A DNA stretch of 64,000 nt, taken from NCBI GenBank assembly GCA_044226485.1, contig JBGAGY010000005.1, positions 186,001 to 250,000 of the forward strand, in the 5' to 3' direction. Positions 53,612 through 62,662 of the stretch are shown here, one piece after another (the stretch's first letter is position 1; each line of letters opens with the position of its first letter). Below the pieces are notes generated by a model. The model saw nothing but the letters and a program-made list of their open reading frames with translations, was not told the DNA's origin and did not search any database. The stretch is from UBA6663 sp044226485 (GTDB taxonomy: Bacteria; Chloroflexota; Anaerolineae; Anaerolineales; UBA6663). The translations under genes were made by a program, and so were the position numbers.

Positions 53612-54338
53612 TATGATCGTTAGTTGGTGAATAAAACATATTTCATCCGGAGCGGCAAATTCGCCGAGAATTCATGAACTTCCGACGTGGGGCGGCCCGT
53701 GCGGGGCTGGCAAAAACGGGTGTAGCTGGAGGGCCCGGATGGCCGAAAAGGGCGGGACGGGATGCATCGGCGCGGTGCAGATCCATTCGATGATCGTTGA
53801 CAGTCATCAAGGCCGGCGTTCAGCCGCACGACTTTTGGGGAGCCTGTGTGCCCGGTGTCGGTGCGAGTCTCAGGCGGCCAGACTCGACGCGGGGCAGGAG
53901 AGGAGCGCTGGTGGCCGGCCTTGACGATGCTGGCCCCAGTTTCGCGCGCATGGCAGCGTGACCTGCAGCCCGTCCACAACCGGATAACCGCGTGCAGACA
54001 CGAACTCGGAGGTCTTCTATGCGCAGGTTGAGACGGCCGTTGTCGGCGAAGGAGGGGTTGTGATCGCCGCCCCGAACTCAATCACTTGCCACGAACAACG
54101 CATGTTCTTGTGGACGAAAACGCCTGTTGCGCGAGGGTGGACGTGATCGCTATTGACCCGACGACCGGGATCGGCGTATCCTAGCGCGCGTGACTCGGGC
54201 GGCGCCACACGTTTGAGCATCAGAGTTGTCAAGCCGGCGCCATCGACGTCGCCATTCAATGCTGGCGCGATCGACTCGTGAGCGAGCAGCCCTTCGCGGC
54301 GCTCTCGCGACTGGATTGCCACAACCGGAGGAATCGCT
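53612..54338. other. Intergenic stretch with one long inverted repeat
   Basis: No convincing gene is seen in the 700 bases between the divergent xylose operon and tatA. Arms TCATCAAGGCCGGC (53804-53817) and GCCGGCCTTGACGA (53914-53927) are complementary at 13 of 14 positions with 96 bases between, so a structured RNA or a small mobile-element relic is possible. Confidence 0.4.
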
Positions 54339-54494
54339 ATGGCTGGCTTCGGACCTGTCGAACTCATCGTCATCCTCGTGATCGTGCTGATCATCTTTGG
54401 CGCAGGGCGGTTGAGCCGAATTGGCGGCGAACTGGGCTCGGCGATCAAGGGCTTCCGCGAAGCGATCAAGCCGCAAGACGACACCAAGAGTTGA
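54339..54494 (+). CDS. tatA: Twin-arginine translocase subunit TatA
   Basis: This 51-codon gene encodes one N-terminal membrane helix (PVELIVILVIVLIIF, residues 6-20) followed by the Tat hinge FGAGRLSRIGGELG and an amphipathic helix (SAIKGFREAIK) with a short polar tail. This is the compact TatA/E form that oligomerises to make the passage for folded proteins. CGGAGGAA lies 6 to 7 bases before the ATG. No tatB or tatC is adjacent, so partners must be elsewhere. About 2 kb downstream a solute-binding protein carries a twin-arginine signal that could use it. Confidence 0.9.
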   Translation: MAGFGPVELIVILVIVLIIFGAGRLSRIGGELGSAIKGFREAIKPQDDTKS

Positions 54495-54560
54495 CGGGAT
54501 CACCCGGGGTGCGGCTATCCTGACCTGGATTGTGACGCCCCGTTTTATCCGGCTGCAGTG

Positions 54561-54595
54561 AAGTGTGAGGCCGTCTGGTTGACCGGCCTCGACTT
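54561..54595 (+). terminator. Hairpin after tatA
   Basis: GAGGCCG (54567-54573) pairs with CGGCCTC (54584-54590), extended by TC/GA inside and AAGT/ACTT outside with small mismatches. It lies about 70 bases after the tatA stop. A T-tract is lacking. Confidence 0.5.
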
Positions 54596-55217
54596 CAGGC
54601 CGCCTGGCTGAGCCACTCTGACGGCGACCCCGAAAAGACCGCGTCGCTATCGGGCGAGACAGCTGCGACGGCGTTCGGCGTGGCCGACGGCGGTTCTATC
54701 GGCCGGGCCGCCCACCTGCGACGTTCGCGCCAGCCAGCCTTCTGCAACGAAGCCGATCGACTCCGCAGTCAATACCTGTCGGTGAGGTAACCCTAACCTC
54801 GATCATGTCGCACGTTCGAATGAGCGGCGCGAGTCGGAATCGTGACGGATCGCGCAGCGCGAACCGGGCGCACCGACCTATCGTGCATCGCATCTGATCC
54901 TGCCCCCATCGCTGACCTTGAATACATCTGCGAGATCGTCGTCACCGGAAGCGGCGTTGTTCAGCGTCAGGTGATCGGCTTGACCACAGGCCAGAGCACA
55001 TGCTCCTCGGCCAACCGGGCTCGCGCACGTCGAGTGGACTGCCGAGTCGTGCCCGGTCGGGACCAGGCGACGACTGACTCGGTGCGAGTCGAGTCTCGAA
55101 ATGCGGCGTGCCTAGAACGCCACCAGGCGTGCCCAGGCTCCGTATTTTCTGCCCCATCTGGGTCTTCAGGATGATCCCGATCGACCCCCTCCACTTTGAG
55201 ACGCCCGAAATTAGTAC
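54596..55217. other. Intergenic stretch, no gene seen
   Basis: About 620 bases between the tatA hairpin and the LacI promoter. Short frames exist but none shows a known domain or a good ribosome site. Confidence 0.45.
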
Positions 55218-55286
55218 TTGACAGAGGCGCAAACCTGCCAATAATGGCTGTTACCGTTCCCGGAAACATTACCGGAAACGATTTCC
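55218..55286 (+). promoter_or_regulatory. Promoter and LacI-type operator before the regulator gene
   Basis: TTGACA (55218-55223), 16-base spacer, AATAAT (55240-55245) form a near-consensus promoter. Downstream lies GGAAACGATTTCC (55274-55286), arms GGAAA/TTTCC, next to a half-site-like GGAAACATTACC; such GGAAA..TTTCC sites suit LacI-family proteins. The operator is 10 bases before the start codon, so the regulator is probably autorepressed. Confidence 0.68.
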
Positions 55287-55296
55287 CTGCAAAGAC

Positions 55297-56376
55297 ATGA
55301 AACGAGCCTCGAGAACTGTCACCATTCGCGATGTGGCTCGCCAATCTGGCGTGTCAGTGACGACCGTTTCTCGGGTGCTCAATAACCGATTAGACGTATC
55401 CGAAGAGACCAGCCAACGGGTGATGTCAGTGGTCCATAATCTGGGCTACGCCTCAAGCCTGGCGGCCCGGGGGATGCGCAGCCGCCAGACCAACGTCATC
55501 GGGCTGATCATCCCGGAAGTCGCCTCGCACTACTGCCAGGAAATCCTCCGTGGCGTGAACCGCGCCATTGCCCTGCTCGACAAGAACCTGATCGTCTACA
55601 CCAGCGGCGTGTTGGAGCGAGAGAACATCGCCGTGCACGAGCGTTCGTCAGTGGCCCTGCTCAATGGCAGCATTGCCGATGGCGTGATCGTGGTGACTCC
55701 GACCGCCACGCAGTTCTCGACGGATGCCCCGCTGGTGATCATCGACCCGAACAACGACAACCCGGTCTACCCGGCGATCATTGCGACCAATCGAGAAGGC
55801 GCGCTGTCAGCGGTCGCCTATCTCACCAGCCTGGGACACCGCCGCATCGGCCACATCTCCGGCCGACAGGAGCTGATCAGCTCGGTCCAACGCCTGCAGG
55901 GCTACAAGGACGCCCTGATGGCTGCCGGTCTCCCGGTGGATGAGGACCTGATCGAGATCGGTGACTTTTCGACTCCGACAGCGATCCCGTGTGCGCGACG
56001 GTTGCTGTCTCTGCCCGATCGCCCGACGGCGATCTTCGCATCTAACGACATGACGGCGATCGCGGTCTACCAGGTCGCGGCTGAGATGGGCCTGCACATT
56101 CCGCAGGACCTGTCGGTCGTCGGGTTCGACAACTTGCGTGAGGCCGCGTTCCTCTTTCCGCCGCTGACGACCATTGATCAATCCGTTGAGAAGATGGGCG
56201 CGCTGGCGATGGAGATCTTGGTGAAGCTGGTCAACGGAGAAGCCCTGGAGGCGAACTCCGCCGAGGCGCGCTATCTGCTCAAGGTTCCGACCGAACTCGT
56301 CATCCGGGGTTCCTGCGCGCCGGCATCCCCCTCCGTGTCCATGGAATCCACAGATGCGTTTTCGGCCGTCTCCTGA
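55297..56376 (+). CDS. LacI-family transcriptional regulator
   Basis: A 359-residue regulator with the LacI helix-turn-helix and hinge (VTIRDVARQSGVSVTTVSRVLN, LGYASSLAARGMRSRQ) and a type I periplasmic-binding-like core (VIGLIIPEVASHYCQEILRG, RRIGHISGRQEL, AIFASNDMTAIAVYQVA, LSVVGFDNLREAAF). These bind a sugar that releases DNA. It is followed on the same strand by an oligosaccharide-type ABC system and a GH43 gene, so a xylo-oligosaccharide or similar inducer is the simplest guess. An operator-like palindrome lies directly before its start. Confidence 0.94.
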   Translation: MKRASRTVTIRDVARQSGVSVTTVSRVLNNRLDVSEETSQRVMSVVHNLGYASSLAARGMRSRQTNVIGLIIPEVASHYCQEILRGVNRAIALLDKNLIVYTSGVLERENIAVHERSSVALLNGSIADGVIVVTPTATQFSTDAPLVIIDPNNDNPVYPAIIATNREGALSAVAYLTSLGHRRIGHISGRQELISSVQRLQGYKDALMAAGLPVDEDLIEIGDFSTPTAIPCARRLLSLPDRPTAIFASNDMTAIAVYQVAAEMGLHIPQDLSVVGFDNLREAAFLFPPLTTIDQSVEKMGALAMEILVKLVNGEALEANSAEARYLLKVPTELVIRGSCAPASPSVSMESTDAFSAVS

Positions 56377-56498
56377 CGAGGCGCTCCGTGATTAAGGCGG
56401 GAGGTAGCCTATTGCGATAGCTCTGACACATACTCTCGTGCGGGATGGGTTCGACCAAGTAGTCATGTCAATCGTTCAGAAAGCACAAGGAGGCAGAG

Positions 56499-58517
56499 AT
56501 GTCTCAACGAATGAGTCGCCGCGAGTTCATGAAGTTTTTGACCACCACGACGGGCGGCATCGTGCTCGTGTCTTGCGCTCAGCAAGTCACCCCGAGCGCC
56601 TCGACCCCAGAGACGATCACCGTCGTGCAGACCCAGGAAGTTGACGTTATCCGCGAGGTCACATCCACACCTCCACCGGTCGTTCTGGAGCCCGTGGCGG
56701 ATGTGCTCGGCACGTTCCCGCGCCGTGAAACCCTGATTGTCCGCCAACTCACCGGTCGTGTCGGCACGCCCGACAATATGAACCTCTGGGTGGGCTGGAA
56801 GTGGCAGGACCGCGGCCTGCAGAACCTGGCCGACGAGGCCATGTGGTCGGTCGACTTCGCGACCGGCCAGATCGTCAACGGCCTGGCGGATGGCGATCCG
56901 AAATACAGCGCTGACTTCACCAGCCTGACGATCCCGCTGCGTCAGGGCGTCGCCTGGAACGATGGCCAGCCGTTCACCGCCGACGATGTGGTCTTCACCG
57001 TCGAGACCTTGCAGAAGTTCGATGGCCTCAACGGCCACAGCTTCTTCGTGGACAACGTGGCCTCTGTGACGGCCGTGGACGATCACACGGTCAAGTTCGA
57101 GCTGAAGCAGGCCAACTCCCGGTTCCACACCACCTTCCTCGATCGCTGGGGCTGCACGCGCATCATGCCCAAGCACGTCTTCGAGAAGGAAGCCGATCCG
57201 GTTCAGTTCGCGTTCAACCCGTACGTCGGCTGCGGCCCGTACAAGCTCCATAGCTATGATCCCCAAGGCTTCTGGACAGCCTGGGAAAAGCGCGAAGACT
57301 GGGCCAAGAGCCCGACCGGCATCCTGTACGGCGAGCCCAAGCCCAAGTACATCATCATTCAGGCGTTCGACAACGAAGGCGCCCAGATCCTGGCGCAGCT
57401 CACCCATGAGCTCGACGTGGCCGAGCTCTCGGCCGACGGCCTCAAGGCGCTGCTCGCTCAGTCGTCGACGTCGCGCGCTTATCAGCCGACGTTCCCGTTC
57501 GTGGTCAACAACGACCCGGCGATCACCGGCATCGTGTTCAACACCGCCCGTGCTCCGTTCGACAAGCTTGATGTCCGCTGGGCGCTGCTCCTGGCGATCG
57601 AGATCGTCGAGTTCATGAGCATCGCGGTCGACACCACCGGCACCGTCAGCCCGATCCATATCCCGCATCTGGGACCCTATCCCAAGCTGTATCACGAAGC
57701 GATGCAGGACTGGCTGAAGTCCTTCACCATCGACGTCGGCGACGGCGAGACCTTCGCGCCGTACGACCCGGATGTGCCCGCTCGTCTGGTCGCATCGGCC
57801 AAGAGCCGCGGCTACGTCTTCCCCGAGACGCAGGAATTCGTCGAGAAGGCGTTCGGCCTGGGCTGGTACAAGTTCGCGCCGGAGATCGCCACCAAGCTGC
57901 TCGAGAAGAACGGCTTCAAGAAGGACGCGAACGGCCAGTGGCTGCAGCCGGATGGCAAGCCCTGGAAGGTCGTGTTCATGGCGGGCACCGTCCTCACCAA
58001 CCATGAGGCGCGCAACGCCCTGGCCGCCGTTCAGCAGTGGAAGAAGTTCGGCATCGCGGCCGAGGTGCTCAACACCGAAACCGCCGCCGACCTGACCGCC
58101 ACCGGCGACTTCGACATCTACGGCGTCTGGCCGGGCCGCGAGCCCTGGGGCGCTGGCCCTGACCTGTATCGCGTGCTCGACGACTGGAATTCGGTCTACA
58201 TCAAGCCCGTGGGCGAGCGCAACCAGGCCAGCTATGCATCCCGCTGGTCGAGCCCCGAGATGGACGACATCATCAAGCGGCTGCGCGAGACCGATCCGTT
58301 TGACACCGAGAAGGTCGTGGCGGTGGGCATCGAGGGCCTCAAGGAGGCCGTCAAGAACATGCCAGGCGTCCCGACCTACGGCTACATCGGCTTCATCGGC
58401 TGGGATGAGCAGTTCTGGACCAACTGGCCCGGCAGCGAGAACGCCTACAACGAGCCGTACACCCACTGGCCCAACTTCAAGTACTTCACACCGTTCCTGA
58501 AACCGACCGGGAACTAG
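56499..58517 (+). CDS. ABC substrate-binding lipoprotein, SBP_bac_5 family, Tat-dependent
   Basis: A 672-residue family-5 binding protein. The N-terminus has a twin-arginine motif SRREFMKF (residues 6-13) and then a lipobox LVSC with Cys26, so it is likely exported folded by Tat and then lipid-anchored. The mature part has the family segments LRQGVAWNDGQPFTADDVVF and GCGPYKLHSYDPQGFW. Family 5 proteins bind peptides, but related members in Thermotogae and Chloroflexota bind beta-linked oligosaccharides. The downstream GH43 gene favours an oligosaccharide. AAGGAGG lies 7 to 8 bases upstream of the ATG. A strong hairpin follows the stop. Confidence 0.92.
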   Translation: MSQRMSRREFMKFLTTTTGGIVLVSCAQQVTPSASTPETITVVQTQEVDVIREVTSTPPPVVLEPVADVLGTFPRRETLIVRQLTGRVGTPDNMNLWVGWKWQDRGLQNLADEAMWSVDFATGQIVNGLADGDPKYSADFTSLTIPLRQGVAWNDGQPFTADDVVFTVETLQKFDGLNGHSFFVDNVASVTAVDDHTVKFELKQANSRFHTTFLDRWGCTRIMPKHVFEKEADPVQFAFNPYVGCGPYKLHSYDPQGFWTAWEKREDWAKSPTGILYGEPKPKYIIIQAFDNEGAQILAQLTHELDVAELSADGLKALLAQSSTSRAYQPTFPFVVNNDPAITGIVFNTARAPFDKLDVRWALLLAIEIVEFMSIAVDTTGTVSPIHIPHLGPYPKLYHEAMQDWLKSFTIDVGDGETFAPYDPDVPARLVASAKSRGYVFPETQEFVEKAFGLGWYKFAPEIATKLLEKNGFKKDANGQWLQPDGKPWKVVFMAGTVLTNHEARNALAAVQQWKKFGIAAEVLNTETAADLTATGDFDIYGVWPGREPWGAGPDLYRVLDDWNSVYIKPVGERNQASYASRWSSPEMDDIIKRLRETDPFDTEKVVAVGIEGLKEAVKNMPGVPTYGYIGFIGWDEQFWTNWPGSENAYNEPYTHWPNFKYFTPFLKPTGN

Positions 58518-58537
58518 TACACTGTCCGTGCTCTGGT

Positions 58538-58570
58538 CAATCTGGGCGGGCCAACAGCCCGCCCAGATTG
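58538..58570 (+). terminator. Intra-operon hairpin after the binding-protein gene
   Basis: CAATCTGGGCGGGC (58538-58551) and GCCCGCCCAGATTG (58557-58570) form a perfect 14-bp stem with a 5-base loop, about 20 bases after the stop codon. There is no T-tract. It probably allows some readthrough to the permease genes. Confidence 0.72.
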
Positions 58571-58663
58571 CGCCCCCGCTGGGCAGTCCGATAACCGACG
58601 GTCGTCGGCAGCCGCCGGGCTTGGCCGTCGGATGCGTTGTTCACTTCAATTGAGGTAGGCGCC

Positions 58664-59671
<1,008 letters not shown>

Positions 59672-59683
59672 GGAGTCGATCAC

Positions 59684-60535
59684 GTGAAGGTCTTTAGAGA
59701 CTTGTTCAAGGACTATCGATTCGTCTTCAGCTTCGTGGTCCTGGTTTTTATCGTGATCCTGGCGCTGATGTCGTTCGCATCGCCCTATGATCCGACGCTC
59801 TGGAACGTCGTCCCACGGGACATGAAGCCATCGGCCGAGTACCTGCTGGGCACTGATTCGAACGGGCAGGACATCTTCTGGCAGGCCACGTTCGCGGTGC
59901 GCAACTCGCTCATCATTTCGCTGATCGCGGGGTTGGTGTCGCGCGTGATCGCCATCCTGGTCGGCATGGTGTCGGGGTACATCGGCGGCAATACAGACCG
60001 GGTGTTGATGTTCATCAGCGACGGCCTGCTCGTGATCCCGATCTTCCTGGTCTTCGTGCTCCTGGCGATGTTGCTGCGCGAGTACATGAACCTGGCCCTG
60101 CTCGGGTTGATGCTTTCGCTGTTGAGTTGGCCCTGGGACGCGCGTCTGATCCGGTCGATGATCCTGACCCTGCGGGAACGCGAGTTCACAAAGACGGCCA
60201 TCCTTTCGGGCACGGGCACCGTGAGCCTGGTCCTCAAGGAATACCTGCCCTTCACGACGCCGCTGATCTTCTCGACGTTGATCAACAACATCGCGTTCGC
60301 GATCGGGTTGGAGATCACGCTGGCGTTCCTAGGGCTTGTCAATCTCACCATCCCGACGCTGGGGACGATGCTGAACTGGGCCATCACCTATCAGGCGATC
60401 CTGTTGGGGCGATGGTACTGGGTGTTGACACCGGTGGTCCTGTCGCTCTTCCTGTTCATCGCCCTCTACTGGCTGTCGGTGAGTATCAGCGAGTATCTGG
60501 ATCCGCGCACGCGCATCCAGCGTGTCGGAGCGTAA
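59684..60535 (+). CDS. Oligosaccharide/peptide ABC transporter permease (DppC-like)
   Basis: A 283-residue permease with six hydrophobic segments, the DppC-type opening (FVFSFVVLVFIVILALMSF, YLLGTDSNGQDIFWQATF) and the EAA loop LREREFTKTAILSGTGTVSL. It lies between the DppB-like and the first ATPase gene. Its final codons are 4 bases from the chosen start of that ATPase, so translation is tightly linked. Confidence 0.92.
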   Translation: MKVFRDLFKDYRFVFSFVVLVFIVILALMSFASPYDPTLWNVVPRDMKPSAEYLLGTDSNGQDIFWQATFAVRNSLIISLIAGLVSRVIAILVGMVSGYIGGNTDRVLMFISDGLLVIPIFLVFVLLAMLLREYMNLALLGLMLSLLSWPWDARLIRSMILTLREREFTKTAILSGTGTVSLVLKEYLPFTTPLIFSTLINNIAFAIGLEITLAFLGLVNLTIPTLGTMLNWAITYQAILLGRWYWVLTPVVLSLFLFIALYWLSVSISEYLDPRTRIQRVGA

Positions 60536-60539
60536 CGCC

Positions 60540-61562
60540 ATGGATGCAGTCATCCCCACGAAGAAGAAAGCCATTCTCCGGACTGAGAAGCTCCAGGCGT
60601 ACTACCTCCTGGACATGCAGGGCACGCAGAAGGTGGTCAAGGCCGTCAACGATGTGAGCCTGACGATCTACGAGAACGAGATCTACGGCATCGCCGGTGA
60701 AAGCGGTTGCGGCAAGACGACCCTCCTGAAGGCCCTGTTCAACGACTTCGTCCCGCCCATGCGCCTCGTGGGCGGCAAGATCGTGTATCTCCTGACCGAT
60801 GGCCGCGAGGTCGATGCGGCTCAACTGAGCCCTGAAGAGATGCGCCAGTTGCGGATGGAGTACATCGCCTACATCCCGCAGGGCTCGATGAGCGTCTTCA
60901 ACCCGGTGCTCAAGCTGAAGGAGGCCTACGAGGACTTCGTCAGCAGCCATCGCAAAGGCCAGAGCCGTGAGCAGACGTTCGAGTTGGCCCGCCAACAGAT
61001 CCAGTTGCTGGGGCTGCCCGCGAACGTGCTGGATCTCTATCCGCACCAGCTGTCGGGCGGGATGCGGCAGCGCGTGACGATCGCGCTGGCCGCGCTGCTC
61101 AAGCCGCGGATCATGATCGGCGACGAGCCCACCACGGCCCTCGACGTGGTCGTGCAGCGCGGCGCGATCCAGATGTTGATGGCCATCCAGAAGGATTTGC
61201 AGAACACCATGATCCTGGTCACTCACGATATGGGCGTCCACGCCAACATCGCCGACCGGATCGGCATCATGTACGCCGGCAAGATTGTCGAAGAGGGGCC
61301 GACCGGGCAGATCTTCAAGGAACCGCTGCACCCGTACACCCAGTTCCTGATCAATTCGCTGCCCAAGTTCGGCGACAAGAACGTGCGCACCAGTGTGCCC
61401 GGTAGCCCGCCGTCGCTGGCGGATCTGCCGACGGGTTGCCCTTTCCACCCGCGCTGTCCGCATGTCAAAGACGTCTGCCGCCAGCAAATGCCCGGTTTCT
61501 CGCATCCCAAAGAGGATCACAAGGTCGCCTGCTGGTTGATTGGAGAAGGATCCAATGGATAA
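60540..61562 (+). CDS. Oligosaccharide/peptide ABC transporter ATPase (DppD/OppD-like)
   Basis: A 340-residue ATPase with Walker A GIAGESGCGKTTLLKALF, the signature QLSGGMRQRVTIALAAL and Walker B IMIGDEPTTALD. The C-terminal family extension contains the cysteine set of OppD-type proteins (PTGCPFHPRCPHVKDVCRQ) that can hold an iron-sulfur cluster. The ATG at 60540 has GGAG about 9 bases upstream; a GTG at 60522 inside the permease gene is also in frame. It works with the ATPase encoded next. Confidence 0.93.
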   Translation: MDAVIPTKKKAILRTEKLQAYYLLDMQGTQKVVKAVNDVSLTIYENEIYGIAGESGCGKTTLLKALFNDFVPPMRLVGGKIVYLLTDGREVDAAQLSPEEMRQLRMEYIAYIPQGSMSVFNPVLKLKEAYEDFVSSHRKGQSREQTFELARQQIQLLGLPANVLDLYPHQLSGGMRQRVTIALAALLKPRIMIGDEPTTALDVVVQRGAIQMLMAIQKDLQNTMILVTHDMGVHANIADRIGIMYAGKIVEEGPTGQIFKEPLHPYTQFLINSLPKFGDKNVRTSVPGSPPSLADLPTGCPFHPRCPHVKDVCRQQMPGFSHPKEDHKVACWLIGEGSNG

Positions 61563-62532
61563 GCTCCTCGAGGTCAACGACCTGACCAAACGGTATTCGC
61601 AGGGCAGCGTCCTGGCGCGGATCGTCCTGACGGCCGCTGACAACGTCACCTTCTACATCAAACCGGCCGAGATCTTCACACTGGCCGGCGAGAGCGGCTG
61701 CGGCAAGACGACAACGGCCAAGATCGTCCTCGGCTTCGAAGAGGCCACCTCAGGCACGATCCTGCACAACGGCAAGCTGCAGAGCCGCAAGGAGAAGGTC
61801 TGGGTCACTGAAGGGGTGCAGGCGATCTTCCAGGATCCCTTCAGCACATTCAATCCGCTGCGCACGGTCGACTCGTATTTCCACGAGACCGTCCAGAACT
61901 ACAAGCTGGCCGGTTCCAAACAGGAAGAGGTCGAGCGCATCGACCAGAAGCTGCGGCTGGTCGGCCTGAGCTACAAAGAGTTCGCGGGAAAATACCCGAA
62001 CGAGTTTTCGGGCGGCCAGCTCCAGCGCATCTCGATCGCGCGGGCGCTGGTGACCGATCCGAAGTTGATCGTCGCCGACGAGCCGGTCTCGATGGTCGAT
62101 GCCTCGCTGCGCATGTCGATCGTCAACCTGTTCAAGAAGCTTCGCGATGAGTTGGGCGTGAGCATCCTCTACATCACGCACGACCTGGCGACGGCGTACT
62201 ACGTCGGCGACCGGATCGCCATCATGTTCCGCGGCAACATCGTCGAGATGGGCACCGTGGAGCAGGTGCTGATGAACCCGCGGCATCCCTATTCGCGGTT
62301 GCTGCGCGACTCGATCCCTCAGGCCGACCCGACCAAACGCTGGACCGATACCGTCTCGCTGTCGGAACTCGAGCAGGAGGAGTACCTCAGGCGCGGTTGC
62401 CGCTTCGCGGGCCGCTGCCCGAAAGTCATGGAGGTTTGCCGTGGGGTGGTGCCTGCCGACATCCTCGTCGAGGGCGTGCAGGTGAAATGCCACCTTTATG
62501 CTGAGGGCCAGGGAGCCACGAAACCCTCCTGA
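61555..62532 (+). CDS. Oligosaccharide/peptide ABC transporter ATPase (DppF/OppF-like)
   Basis: A 325-residue ATPase with Walker A TLAGESGCGKTTTAKIVLG, the Q-loop QAIFQDPFSTFNPLRTV typical of OppF, the signature EFSGGQLQRISIARAL and Walker B LIVADEPVSMVD. The C-terminal cysteines GCRFAGRCPKVMEVC match the family. The ATG at 61555 lies within the last codons of the preceding gene and follows GGAGAAGG. It completes the importer. Confidence 0.93.
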   Translation: MDKLLEVNDLTKRYSQGSVLARIVLTAADNVTFYIKPAEIFTLAGESGCGKTTTAKIVLGFEEATSGTILHNGKLQSRKEKVWVTEGVQAIFQDPFSTFNPLRTVDSYFHETVQNYKLAGSKQEEVERIDQKLRLVGLSYKEFAGKYPNEFSGGQLQRISIARALVTDPKLIVADEPVSMVDASLRMSIVNLFKKLRDELGVSILYITHDLATAYYVGDRIAIMFRGNIVEMGTVEQVLMNPRHPYSRLLRDSIPQADPTKRWTDTVSLSELEQEEYLRRGCRFAGRCPKVMEVCRGVVPADILVEGVQVKCHLYAEGQGATKPS

Positions 62533-62553
62533 TCTGGTCCATCATGCCTGCGC

Positions 62554-62580
62554 CCGCGCCCAATCATCCCCTGGGCGCGG
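62554..62580 (+). terminator. Hairpin between the transporter and the GH43 gene
   Basis: CCGCGCCCA (62554-62562) and TGGGCGCGG (62572-62580) form a perfect 9-bp stem with a 9-base loop, 22 bases after the last ATPase gene. No T-tract follows, so readthrough into GH43 is possible. Confidence 0.6.
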
Positions 62581-62662
62581 CGAGCGGTGTAATGCGGAAC
62601 CGGAGCGATCGTCCTCGCGGCGTTGAAGATGGTGTCTGTCTTTCGTGAAGGGAGCTGGCCGC

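Noticed and set aside
53620..54081. 153-codon minus-strand frame in the xylose/tatA gap
   Set aside because: Low-complexity Arg/Ser/Pro translation, no start signal and no resemblance to known proteins.
56463..58466. 667-codon open frame on the minus strand opposite the Tat solute-binding protein
   Set aside because: The opposite strand encodes a full family-5 binding protein with signal peptide and ribosome site; this frame has neither.
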